NCBI GenBank assembly: GCA_965153355.1
Contig: OZ231126.1
Location: 77,810,001-77,874,000, forward strand
Length of the DNA stretch: 64,000 nucleotides
Direction: 5' to 3'
Source: Flaccisagitta enflata
Taxonomy: Eukaryota > Chaetognatha > Sagittoidea > Aphragmophora
This document shows positions 40,200 to 51,188 of this stretch, one piece after another. Each line of letters begins with the position of its first letter. The first letter of the stretch is position 1. The position numbers were made by a program, and so were the translations under genes. The notes under the pieces were generated by a model. The model ran no database searches, was not told the origin of the DNA, and saw only the letters and a list, made by a program, of their open reading frames with translations.

Positions 40200-41200
40200 T
40201 TGTTGCTGTTGTTGTTATGGCTGTGGTTGGTGAAGTTGTTGAAGAAATTTTTCGCTCTACGCTTTTCTTTCGCAGTATGACATTGTCAATCGTATAAAGA
40301 TAAAATGTGCCGTGGATGGAAATGAAGATGTCTAGAAAATAGGACCTCCATATTTTGTATGTATCTTCGAAGTATTGTTCTCGGGAAAAGTTCCCCAATT
40401 TAATTGTTTGACGTGAAATAAGACTAATTCTCAAAAAAGGAAAGAATCCCCAAATTAGCTGACGAGAATGTAAAGAAGTCCTCAAAAGAAACGATTCCCA
40501 AATTTGTTGAGACATGTGTGGGACCAAATTTACGCCGCTGCAAATGATAAGGAAACGTAGCCGAATCTTTTTGTTTTGTTGTTTTCTTTTATGTTTTCTT
40601 CCTAAGAAGACGCGATGATGACGCGATGAATTTCCCCAAATCACCTTTTTTTCCCGCGTAATTTAGAATTTCGTGAGTAATTTTCCGACCTAGATTGAGT
40701 GATAAATATCAATCAAATGATTATATGAGGTTATCTGACAAAAATGGTTTTTTTTCATGGTTTTTGGGCACACTAGAGTTGCACTGGAATTGCACTGAAG
40801 TTGTACTGGAATTTCTAACTTGCTAATGAAAGTTAAAACAACATTGCCCTTATAAAAGGAGGCCAGAATTCCCCAATTAACAAAGGATGAAAGCCTTGCA
40901 AGCTTTCAATGGTGTTTACTCCGGATTGCTCACAACTATCCTTTACTACTGACAAACAGACATAGCCAGCATAACAAATGGTGCAATACGATAAAAATCA
41001 GGCTCGCCACATGTCCCATTGACATGGCAAACGGGTTATGGTTGCGGCTATGGTGAGGCATTTGGGCAACAGGTCAGTGCTCTTAGTAAATCACTTGAGT
41101 GCAATTTTGTTTTATTTGTCCGTCAGCATGATTCAACATTGAGTTTTTGTGTACGAAGAGCATGTCTCTGCCTATCTCTATCTGTCTGTCTCTCAGTTTA
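40200..41200. other. Intergenic, no gene recognised
   Basis: Ordinary-looking sequence. Three 12-bp GTTGCACTGGAA-like units lie at 40770-40815. The long minus-strand ORF reaching 40644 is open partly because of the GTT array it enters. Confidence 0.4.
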
Positions 41201-41263
41201 TCTTTCAGTCTGTCTGAGTGTCTGTCTTCTGTGTCCCTCTGTTTTCTTCGTCTTTCGTTGTGT

Positions 41264-41265
<2 letters not shown>

Positions 41266-41344
<79 letters not shown>

Positions 41345-41363
41345 TCTCTCTCTCTCTCTCTCT
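41266..41363. repeat. (GT)n-(CT)n compound microsatellite
   Basis: About 75 bp of GT followed directly by about 20 bp of CT. Confidence 0.97.
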
Positions 41364-41369
41364 CGTTCC

Positions 41370-41920
41370 TACCATTCCATTTGATCGGCATAAACGTACT
41401 GCGCTCAACATCCAACTCGAGCCGGAGCTCACCCTGTATAGACACGAAGAGACAAACTGGTTTTGAGACAACGAAATTGTTGAGCTGAACAATTAACAAG
41501 ACGTCACTTAATTACCCAGCACAGAAAAAGTCAGGCATAGATTTAAACAGGTTTGGACAAAAAAGCAGCACATGGGATTATTTCAAAAGGAATTTTGTGA
41601 AATGTGCAGTAAAAAGTATCTAACCAAAACTCTATGAAATTTTGTTAAGCAAATTAACTAGAAATATAAGTTTAAAGAAGAAATCTTTGAAAAACTGTTT
41701 TAACAAATCAACTGAAAAGATGAGTATCTAGAAAAATCAAAGCGTAATAAGTGAAATAAGTATGTTCTGAATTTTTGTATATACTTCCACTCATATACTC
41801 GCCAAACCGATAACAGGTACGACCGAACTTAAACGGTTAAACAAACTTAAAAACCTTTGGACAAGTATCTTTATGCCAAAGGAACAAGTCTTTCATTTCA
41901 TAGAATATCATTAAACTTTT
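41370..41920. other. Intergenic, nothing recognised
   Basis: AT-rich sequence without ORF or repeat structure. Confidence 0.4.
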
Positions 41921-42504
41921 TAGTCGCGTGCTACGCGACTCTACACCCCGCTTTGTCCGTCGGTCGGTCGGTCGGTCGGTCGGTCGGTTGGTCGGGCGGT
42001 CGGTTGGTCACACTTTACTTTTTTTATTCATTTTATTCCTACTAGCTTATTTTAAGTCAAATAGGTCATTTAAAGTCAAATTAGATCATTTTAAGTCATT
42101 TTAAGTCAGTTTAAGTCAATTTAAGTCATTTGAGTTATTTTAATAGTTTTCATCATTTTAGTGATTTTAGGTCTGTTTAAGTCAATTTAGGTCAGTTGAA
42201 TAAAATTTCAGTAAATCTAGGTCAATTTAAGTCATTTTAAGTCATTTTTTGTCAATTTAAGTCATTTAAAGTCATTTTATATCAATTTAAATCAATTTAA
42301 GTTATTTTAGTCACTAAATCATTTTAGTCATTTTAGGTCAATTCAAGTCAAATTAGGGCATTTTAAGTCATTGTAGGTCGTTTTAAATTATTTTAAGTCA
42401 TGTTATATAAATTAAATTCAATAAAAGTCATTTTAGTTATGTAGTTATGTAATAAAGTAATTACATATTTAAGTCTCGCACGCGACTTATAGGTGTTGGC
42501 CTTG
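41921..42504 (+). mobile_element. Family A element, subtype 2, complete copy A10
   Basis: 5' TAGTCGCGTGCTACGCGACT, ACACCCCGCTTTGTCC, (GGTC)n at 41958-42005, CACACTTTACTTTTTTTATT, then about 400 bp of degenerate AAGTCATTTT/AAGTCAATTT units, and 3' CTCGCACGCGACTTATAGG then TGTTGGCCTTG before TTTT. The best intact example of this subtype here. Confidence 0.9.
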
Positions 42505-43452
<948 letters not shown>

Positions 43453-43570
43453 AAAAAGATCAATTTGAGTCAAAATAGGCTGAGCTAGCAAGATTGCTGT
43501 GGCGATCTATAAATTAAACCGAGTTCAAGAAAGGCAATAACAAAAAACAAAAAAAAAAGGTAAAATAGTA

Positions 43571-44107
43571 CAGTAGATCTCGTCTAGACTTGAGATAGCG
43601 GGGGCAAGCATTGTGATCGAAGGCAGGGGAGCGGATATTTGATCATAGACTAATCAGCGATTGATTAATTCCTATGATAGCTAATAACATGAAACACATT
43701 ATGTATTTCCCATAAAGTAGTAATATTTTTGAGACATTTTATGGAACATTGGCTAGGTCAGAGCACTTTTTCACAGTATTTGTAAGAATGCCGCTTCATC
43801 ACGTTGCTAGAGTGTATCCATGTGATAACCCCTAGCCGCTAAACGAGTTACATTCTTACAGAACATACTGTGGGAAAGTTTTAGAAAATTTTATTTTAAG
43901 TAATGTTCCTTTAAAAAATCTCTCTCAAAATATTGATACTTCTTAATCTAGAATACATGGAAATGTGGTTTCATTTTTGGCAACTAGGCTATCATAAGTA
44001 ATAAAGTATCGCGTTATTAGTCTATGTTTGAAATATCACTCCCCTGGCTTCATTTGTTTTCCTACAATACTTGCCCCCGTTATCTCAAGTCTAGACGAGA
44101 TCTACTG
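43571..44107. mobile_element. TA-flanked foldback MITE (T11)
   Basis: Termini CAGTAGATCTCGTCTAGACT and its perfect complement over more than 30 bp; TA at 43569-43570 and 44108-44109. Inner inverted segments (CACAGTATTTGTAAGAATG and its counterpart) show that most of the element folds back. Noncoding. Confidence 0.9.
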
Positions 44108-44146
44108 TATCTTAAGTGACGGAAAATATGATTTCCATGAACTTTT

Positions 44147-44659
44147 TAGTCGCGTGCACAAAACTCTATGACCCACTTTGTCTGTTGGTTAGTTGGTTGG
44201 TCTGTCTGTCTGTCCATCTGTCGGTCTGTAACGCTTAGGGCTTTTTCGTCGTTTTACGACAATATAATTAATCATAAGTCATGTTTAGTCATTTTCAGTC
44301 ATTTGAAGTCATTTGAAGTCATAATAAGTCCATTTGTCATTTTTTGTCATTATTTGTTATTTTGTCATATTTTGTCATTTTAAGTCATTTTTTGTCATTT
44401 TCAGTCATCCTTAGTAATTTTAAGTCATTTCAAGTCATTTCATATCATTTTTAAGTCATTCTTCATCATTTTAGTCACTTTATTCATTAAGGTCCTTTAC
44501 ATTTCAAACCATTTTACGTCATTTCAAGACATTTTGAGTCATCGTTAGTCATTTTTAGTCAGTTTTGGTCATTTACGTCATTTTATTCATTTGAAAATGA
44601 TGGAGTCCGGTCAATGGAAATATCTACGTCCTGCACGCGTCTTATAGGTGTTGGCCTTG
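44147..44659 (+). mobile_element. Family A element, subtype 2, copy A11
   Basis: 5' TAGTCGCGTGCAC with a decayed hairpin arm, GGTTGGTCTGTCTGTC tract, AAGTCATTTT array (44275-44580), 3' CCTGCACGCGTCTTATAGG then TGTTGGCCTTG. Confidence 0.84.
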
Positions 44660-45538
44660 TCTTCATGCTGTCATGCGCAATGGATATACAGACAGAAAAT
44701 CATATGCATCAAGACTGAAAAATTAAAATGGCTTAGGTCGTAAATGGAGAATGTTTGATTTTGCGAAAAAAAAGAAGAAGAAAAAACATAAACAGATATT
44801 CGCAAAAAAAATTGCAAAAGGAAAAAAAACGCGGCCGCGGTACTTTTGAATCCGTCATGTACGATATTTGAACCACTTTTGAGTGTCAAGTGCCGTGACT
44901 CTTTTTAAGCAAGTAACATAAATAACAAAGGGTGTAACACGACATTAATAACATTAACAACACACACAATATTAACATGAACATTGACATTGACATATAC
45001 ATTGATAACGGTAAAATCAAAGCAACCATTGTTAGGAGAGAAAAACGAAAGAAGGAAGGAAGGAAAGGCGGAAGAAAGGAGGGTAGGAAGGAAGGAAGGA
45101 AGGGAGATAGGAAGGAAGGAAGTAGGGAAGGAAGAAAGGAAGAAAGATAAAGATAGATGAAAATTAAAGGGAAAGAAGAAAAAAGAAGGAAAAAAGGTAG
45201 GAAGGAAAAAAGGAAGAAGGATGGTAGGAAGAAAGGTAGGAAGGAAGAAATGAAGAATAGGAAGGAAGAAAGGAATGAAGGAAGGAAGGAAGGAATAAAT
45301 GAAGGAGGGAAGGAAGGATGAAACGAGGAAAGCTATTCAGACCTAACAGCCAGTAACCACCGTATCCCTATTTGAACAAGTAATTGATACTAAGTAGACA
45401 AACTTTGCGTGAACACGCACGCAATATAAACATTAAACAATCAATGTTTTTTTCTCTCCGGCAGCCGAGGGCATTTATCTTTTGCCCTCTAATGTCTGCC
45501 CAATTATCTAGAATTATAATTTTCTGCTTCATTTTTTT
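44660..45538. other. Intergenic, with a GGAA-rich tract
   Basis: ACATTAACA/ACATTGACA units at 44940-45010 and an imperfect GGAA/GGAAGAAA purine tract at 45040-45320. No gene. Confidence 0.5.
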
Positions 45539-46067
45539 GGGCAGCGGCCCCGAAGGGGACAATGTCCTGTAGAACACGGGGACTTTCGTTCGTTCGTACG
45601 TGCGTCCCCCTCCAAACCTCGAGGCTCAAATCCAAGCTTCAAGCTAAAATCCTGACCTCAAGGCTGAAATCCCAGGTTCAAGGCTCAAATCCCAGCCTTG
45701 AGGCTCAGATCCCTGGCTCAAGGCTCAAATCCAAGCCTCAAGGCTCAAATCCCAGCCTCAAGGCTCAAATCCCAGCTCGGAGGCTCAAATCCAAGCCTTC
45801 GGTCAAAATCCCAGCCTCCAAGGCTCAATCCAGCCTTCAGATGTTTGGGATCCCAGCCTCGAGGTCAATTTCAGCCTGGGAGGCTAAATCCCAGCCTTGA
45901 GGCTCAAATCCCAGCCTAAAAACTCAATTGGGTAAAAAGTCCCCAGGTTTCTACAGGACATCACTCTCCTTCGTCGCTGCCCTGCTACCATCACCTACAA
46001 TCACTCTGCAATCATACAAAGCCAGGCAAAGGGTATCGCTGACCACATATTGCCCTTGGGCGACTGG
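45539..46067 (+). mobile_element. Family B element, copy B9, complete
   Basis: GGGCAGCGGCCCCGAAGGGG arm, GTTCGTTCGTACGTGCGTCC tract, about 15 units of CAAGGCTCAAATCCCAGCCT (45620-45925), diverged 3' arm, tail with GCCCTGCT/AGCCAGGC stem and GCCC-TT-GGGC hairpin, end CTGG (46064-46067) before T. Confidence 0.8.
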
Positions 46068-46205
46068 TTCCTTACAAGCGTGCACTTGACTTTACAAGTT
46101 GCGGTTTCTCTACGTGGGACTGTCCGTTTTTTTTGAAGGTCCTTTCAGTCAGATCCCCAGACATGAAATATCTCAATTTTAAGGGTTTGAAAAAAAAGGA
46201 ACCAA

Positions 46206-46412
46206 TCCTATTTTTTTGCACAAAGGGATTTGGGCCTCAAGACTGGGATTTGGGCCTCGAGGCTGGAATATGGGCCTCCAGGCTGAGATATGGGCCTGGA
46301 GGGGGGGGGGAGGGGGGGAAGGAAAGGAGAAGGAGAAGGAGAAGGAGAAGGAGGAGAAAATTCCCTATATGTGTGAAAGCATAGGTCATCAACCCCTGTG
46401 GGGCCGCTGCCC
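46206..46412 (+). mobile_element. Family C right-half fragment (C2)
   Basis: GGGCCTCGAGGCTGGAATAT units, G run, GGAGAA triplets, then GAAAGCATAGGTCATCAACC and GGGGCCGCTGCCC. The left half is absent. Confidence 0.7.
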
Positions 46413-46419
46413 AAAAAGG

Positions 46420-47046
46420 GTGTAGCATCTGAATATGACATTTATTTTGGTCAAAAATTGACCAATGAATTTAGAAACAAAAATATATTTTTTGCTGAAT
46501 AGACATCAATTTGTCAATATTTTTTTTGTAAATTTTAACTGAAATAAATCTATATTGATCATTTATACAATGGGTGTGGTTCTACTCAAAGACACAAACG
46601 CGATTCTAATGTGGGTTTTGCAAATTGCGATTTTACTTCACTCTTCCTGAAAAAAAATTGGGGAACAAGACAGAATCGAACCCGCCTCAAGTTGCCAGAA
46701 GAAATTTACTTTCTTCATTCTGAAGTCAACACCCTTACCAACCACGCCATTGGGACAGTCGCTCATGTCTGTGGAATTTCGGTAGCGTTTTTTTACAACT
46801 TTGGATCATCTTATTGGGGTTCAGTTCTGTTATGGCTATCTCATTCAATTGCCTCTCTATTAAACAAGATTAGAAGAAATATGTTCCACATAGTATGTAA
46901 GAGTCTCAGTGGCGCAGGTGGTTAAGGCATCGGCTCCGAGCTTGACAATGTAAATTACTTTTGAGCGTGGGTTCGATCCCTGCAAGAGGCCAATATTTTT
47001 TCAGAATGAGGATTGTTAAAATCGCGAATTGTAAAACCAACCTGAA
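46420..47046. mobile_element. Divergent pair of tRNA-like SINE heads, copy I
   Basis: Minus-strand head: B-box GGTTCGATTC (complement at 46673-46682) and A-box TGGCGTGGTTGG (complement at 46738-46749), with a body running left to about 46420. Plus-strand head: A-box TGGCGCAGGTGG (46910-46921) and B-box GGTTCGATCC (46970-46979), with the body GGATTGTTAAAATCGCGAAT after it. The A-box-to-B-box spacing of about 50 nt fits class II (Leu/Ser-like) tRNA ancestry. A 130-bp spacer separates the heads. These look like tRNA-derived SINEs, not functional tRNAs, because the acceptor stem is only partly paired. Confidence 0.75.
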
Positions 47047-47479
47047 AAAATTTTTACTTTCATAAAACATATGTTGTGATATATCAACTTCTGAATTTTA
47101 TTTCAGATTATGAATCTGCAGGTCTCATTTCTCCTATTTGGTGAAAGTTGGATTTTTGCCAATCTCTTTTAGAATTAACAGTTGGCTGTAATTTCAACAA
47201 CAAATTGTTATTTACAGCATTCTGTTTAACATCAGTGGGTTGGATCAAAACCAACTGAGTGATATATATACCTATTGTGTTTTGTCCGCTGACTGCTTAC
47301 CAACCACGCCATTGGGACAGTCACTCAAATCTGAGGAATTTCGGTAGGCTTTTTTTACAACTTTGGATCACCTTATGGGGGTTCAGTTCTGTTATGGCTA
47401 TCTCATTCAATTGCCTCTCTATTAAACATTATTCTGGTAGAAAGCTTGTGTTTGATGTTCAAACAAGTATGGAGGTTAA

Positions 47480-48217
47480 GGGCTACAATGTCAGGCCCCC
47501 GGAAGGGCCATTGAAATATTTAGAGCTTGTTACGTCCTCCTAGGGGCCTTGTGGCGTCCATCTACAATGAGTTTGGGCAGATACTGATTGAAATTATGAT
47601 AGATGTACCTCAAGTTGTTGTTGTTGTTGTTGTCGTTGGAATTATTGTCGTCGCTGATGTTGTCGTAGTCATCATCTTGTCGTCGTTGTCAATTTTAATT
47701 GTCAGCATCGTCGTTATGCATAATGTGATCGTTTTTGTCATTTTTCCTTCATTTTTAGTTTCAAATAAAAAATGGAGAAAAAAAAGATCAAGTGTGAAAA
47801 AAATTAAAGTGGCACCAATTTGGTATTGGATGATCTTAGCAGAATTCAGAGAGCGATTTCTCATCATGTCAATGAAAATCATAGTGGCCTAGTGCTTGGT
47901 CACTGTCTCATCACTATGTCATAAAATGAAATAATAAACAATTTTTTTGTGTGTTTCAAGGTCGGCGCTATTGGCACATGAAGATAGGGACTGAGACCTC
48001 CCCCAAAACACAAACCAAATGATTCTGGATGAATTTGCCGCGTCAAAATGATTTAGACTATCATAATATTTGATTTACAAGAACAGAGGTAGTTCTATCT
48101 TAAGATTAGTGGTAGGTGGGAAAATCTCCTCATAGATCAAAGTGTGTTGGTCCATAAAAGGACATAACAAGCTCTAAATATTTTAATGACCCTTCCGGGG
48201 GCCTGCAATCGTAGCCC
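47480..48217. mobile_element. TTAA-flanked MITE (piggyBac-type target) within the RT frame
   Basis: Terminal inverted repeats of about 60 bp begin GGGCTACAATGTCAGGCCCC and end with the complement of GGGCTACGATTGCAGGCCCC. TTAA lies on both sides (47476-47479 and 48218-48221), the target duplication of piggyBac elements. Removing the element and one TTAA leaves the RT reading frame in phase. The interior has a short (GTT/GTC)n tract and no transposase. Confidence 0.88.
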
Positions 48218-48225
48218 TTAAGAAT

Positions 48226-49125
48226 ATGTTTGATAAGGCGGAAGATGTTTTGACCATATCCATTAATGATTTTTCCACATTATATACATTGTTTGATCAC
48301 GAACATCTCTTAGGGAATATCTCATGGCTTTTACACAGATTAGCTAAGAATAGTAATCATAGACATATTCGTATAGGTAAGGACAAAGCATGGTGGGTTT
48401 TAGGTAGTTCTGAGGGTATTGTATATAGCTTAGAAGATGTGTTAGAGATGGTAGATTACCTGGTTAGAAATTCATATATCAAGGCTTTCGGAAATATTTT
48501 TAGGCAGGGGAAAGGTATAATCATGGGGGGTAAAAGCTCGGGGTGGTTGTCTGACTGCTCCTTGATGGTGGATGAGTTTAAATATGTTGATGGGAAGATT
48601 AGGGGTGGTTTCTTAGAAGAGGCGGACAGGTTTAGATTTTTTAGGAGATATAGGGATGACTGTACCTCTCTAAATATGGATGATTTTCTTAGGATTTCTA
48701 GTGAGATCTATCCCCCTAGCTTAACCCTCACACAGGAAAATGATCGGCCAGATAAGGTAAATGTTTTGGATATGGTGGCTGAAGTTGTAAATGGGCGTAT
48801 TATAACTAAAGTTTATTGTAAGACTGATCATTTCCCTTTTGAGGTTATTTCTCTCCCTTTCTTAGATAGCAATTTAGATAGTAAGGTTTGTTACAGGGTA
48901 TTTTATGGACAGATTATCAGGTTCCAGAGACTTTGTAGCTTGAAGGAGGATTTTGAAGAGAGGGTTAGATTTTTGGCTAATATTTTATTAAAGAGAGATT
49001 ATAGTGTTAAATTACTCCAGAAACAGTTTTGCAGGGCAGTTAATAGGTATATACAGGAATTTCAAAAATGGACTATTTCACTAGATCTCAGGTCTTGGTT
49101 TTATGATATTATTAGATCTAGTTAG
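48226..49125 (+). CDS. Reverse transcriptase fragment, YRDD type
   Basis: This 299-codon open frame encodes the catalytic part of a reverse transcriptase. Visible landmarks are DFSTLYT at residues 15-21 (motif A Asp), GKGIIMGGKSSGWLSDCSL at 95-113 (motif B region), FFRRYRDDC at 138-146 with the YxDD catalytic pair (motif C), VLDMVAEVVNGRIITKVYCK around 180-199 and HFPFEVISLPFLDSN at 202-216, followed by a helical thumb-like region to FQKW. The DFSxLYT plus late LDM...K.D.FPF pattern recalls a family of Penelope-related or otherwise unclassified RTs found in invertebrate genomes; I cannot assign the clade. Codons upstream (47429-47475) continue the same protein but are cut off by the TTAA MITE. 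The ATG at 48226 is an internal Met, not a true start. No endonuclease domain is seen. The frame has no stop or shift apart from the MITE, so decay is recent. Confidence 0.82.
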   Translation: MFDKAEDVLTISINDFSTLYTLFDHEHLLGNISWLLHRLAKNSNHRHIRIGKDKAWWVLGSSEGIVYSLEDVLEMVDYLVRNSYIKAFGNIFRQGKGIIMGGKSSGWLSDCSLMVDEFKYVDGKIRGGFLEEADRFRFFRRYRDDCTSLNMDDFLRISSEIYPPSLTLTQENDRPDKVNVLDMVAEVVNGRIITKVYCKTDHFPFEVISLPFLDSNLDSKVCYRVFYGQIIRFQRLCSLKEDFEERVRFLANILLKRDYSVKLLQKQFCRAVNRYIQEFQKWTISLDLRSWFYDIIRSS

Positions 49126-49170
49126 ATATCTTGTAGGTCTAGTTAGTTATCTTTGAGAGATTTCGGGGTC

Positions 49171-49382
49171 AGGTCTATTAATATAGCTGTCCCTGGATTC
49201 TCTCATTGAATAGTTTTAGGTATATCAAATACTAGGATTTCAGGTCTATTGAAATAACAGGTATAGGTCTTTGATAGTATGTGTAGCTCAGTTAGATGGG
49301 GGGACCAGGGTTCAGGTCTATTAATATAGCTGATACTCTGGTTCTCCCTGTACATTCCAGTGGTCTATTAATATAGCACTGG
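49171..49382 (+). repeat. Repeated GGTCTATTAATATAGC hairpins 3' of the RT frame
   Basis: GGTCTATTAATATAGC occurs at about 49172-49187, 49315-49330 and 49362-49377, with a diverged fourth copy near 49237. CTAT-TAAT-ATAG forms a small hairpin. In the third copy outer arms CCAGTG and CACTGG extend the stem; in the second CCAGGGTT and ACTCTGG flank it. A 3' UTR structure recognised by the element's RT is a plausible inference. Confidence 0.62.
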
Positions 49383-50476
49383 TATGTGTGTATATATGTA
49401 CAGTATCCTAGTGTATATATTGGTTAGTTTTTTGTGTTTTATCTCCTGTTTAGTGTATGAAGGTTATGTGTACTGTTTTCTGTCTCTTTTTTAACTTTGT
49501 CCATTTTTGTGGCACTTGTCCTTCCTCTATCTGATTGTCTCTGGTCCTGTGATGTTTGGTTGTCTGCTGTCCCTCTCTGAGCTGCTTTGGTTGTTTCACC
49601 CTCTTCTACTTACTCTTGTTCTCTTCATCTTCATCTTAGTTCAACTTCCTTCTGACTCTCATTCATTCTTACTAAAACCCTCTTTTTTAACCTTCTTTCT
49701 CTCCTATTTTTCTACTATTTCTTTGGCGTCTAGGATGAGTGGGATGGGGCCTAACCACGCCTGGGTTAGGGGAAGATAATGTCCTTCTTCCTCTTTCCCA
49801 GACAGTCCACAGCCTGTACCTGGACGCCTCTCTTTAACTTTTCTTTAACTTTTCTTTCTCTCTTTTAACTACCCCTCCTTTCTTACCTAAACCTAACACA
49901 AGCATATAAGATTAGAAGAAATATGTTCCACATAGCGTGTAAGAGTCTCAGTGGCGCAAGTGGTTGAGGCATTGGCTCCTAGCATGATAAAGCAAATTAC
50001 TTTTGAATGTGGGTTCGATTCCTGCAAGAGGCCAATATTTTTTCAGGATGAGGATTGTTAAAATCGCGAATTGTAAAACCAACCTGAAAAACGTGTTTGT
50101 GGCTTTGAGTAGAAACGCACCCCATGTTGATTCAATTTTTTTATGAATCTTTATGATTTTTGCTGTTTCTGAAATATTTAGAAACATATTGTTTTAGGGC
50201 AAAAATAGCAATTTTGAGTACAAAAAACTGTTTCAAATTTTAGTGGCTAGTGTTTGACCAAAATAAATATCATATTCTCGATCTACACCATTTTTGATAC
50301 CCCGGTGCAAAAACTATTTGGTTCATTTTTTTTTATTTGAGATATTTTCATCCTGGGAGTCTGACCGCTTCAGATTAATCCTCAAGTCATTTGAATGAAT
50401 TGAATTGTTTGAGTCATTAAAAGCGATAAAGTAAATTGAGCAATTTCCTAAATTTCATCAAGGCTTTTCTAAGTTT

Positions 50477-50601
50477 TAAGGTGCGCCAGGACACCTCTAT
50501 GATCGGTTGCATCTGCCCTTTGGTTGGTCGGCCAGTTGCTCTGTCTGCCACATACATGTTTGATGACCCATCCAGCGCACCTATTGGATTTCTTGGACTT
50601 G
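50477..50601 (+). mobile_element. Family E element, copy E3
   Basis: 5' hairpin AGGTG-CGCCAGGA-CACCT, CTATGATCGGTTGCATCTG, GGTTGGTCGGCC tract, 3' AGCGCACCTATTGGATTTCT then TGGACTTG before TT. AGGTGCGC near the 5' end complements GCGCACCT near the 3' end. Confidence 0.74.
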
Positions 50602-51188
50602 TTTGTATCAAAAACAGATCAGAAGTCGACTTTGTGAGTCAATTAAGTCAATTTGGAGATACACTTTTTATTTATATAAGAGGCAGCTTTTTTGAACTCA
50701 GCCTGGGTGTTCTTAAATTTTCGTCTGTTTTCAGCCTGAAATTCTCTTGAAGTGTTCTTAATTTGTTCGATGTTCATAAATGTCTAAATTGTATTTATTT
50801 AGAGCAGTTGTATCTTAAACTTGATAATTGTTATATTCTTTTAAATATAATGCCTGATTTCATAGGCAAACTAAGAAAAGAAGTCATTTTTTTAAAGATA
50901 AACAACTTATGTCGCACTGAAACTTAGCATAGAATTTGCTACCCATGCCCAATGAATCATGATTTTTAAAACATGAAATTAACTGAAATTTTTTTCTTGG
51001 GTGTTTTCAATAAAGTTGTGAATCGATACATTTTGCATGGATAAACTTTTTCTTACCAGTTTTGACCTCTAAACTTCTCATTTTATGGTTGAAAAATAGG
51101 CAAAAAACATAGAAAAATTCAATTTCTTATTCTACCATGACCTACACAGAATTACAAATTTGCATAAAAAATCAAAATATTAACAAAA
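50602..51188. other. Intergenic, nothing recognised
   Basis: AT-rich. A segment near 50695-50790 (CTCAGCCTGGGTGTTCTTAA) has a diverged relative near 53118-53200. Confidence 0.4.

Larger units (their letters stand above)
47429..49908 (+). mobile_element. 5'-truncated RT retroelement inserted in copy II, itself carrying a MITE
   Basis: Boundaries are fixed by the uninterrupted copy I (ATTAAACA joined to AGATTAG). The insert starts inside coding sequence (HYSGRK...), so it is 5'-truncated, as usual for target-primed retroelements. It holds the RT frame, a 3' region with repeated hairpins (49171-49382) and a pyrimidine-rich end. No long target duplication or poly(A) tail is visible. A TTAA-flanked MITE (47480-48217) interrupts the frame. 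Confidence 0.78.
47298..50292. mobile_element. Divergent tRNA-like heads, copy II, split by a retroelement
   Basis: The partial minus-strand head (A-box complement 47300-47311) and the spacer to 47428 match copy I at 46738-46865. The sequence from 49909, including the plus-strand head with A-box TGGCGCAAGTGG (49952-49963) and B-box GGTTCGATTCC (50012-50022), matches copy I from 46866. In copy I the two parts are adjacent; here 2,480 bp lie between them. The body after the plus head runs to about 50292 and is the inverted counterpart of 46420-46600. Confidence 0.78.

Noticed and set aside
46902-46990. A functional tRNA gene (and the same at 49945-50030)
   Set aside because: A- and B-boxes are good, but the acceptor stem pairs at only about five of seven positions and the anticodon arm is poor. 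Repetition with shared flanks fits a tRNA-derived SINE head. tRNAscan-SE would test this.
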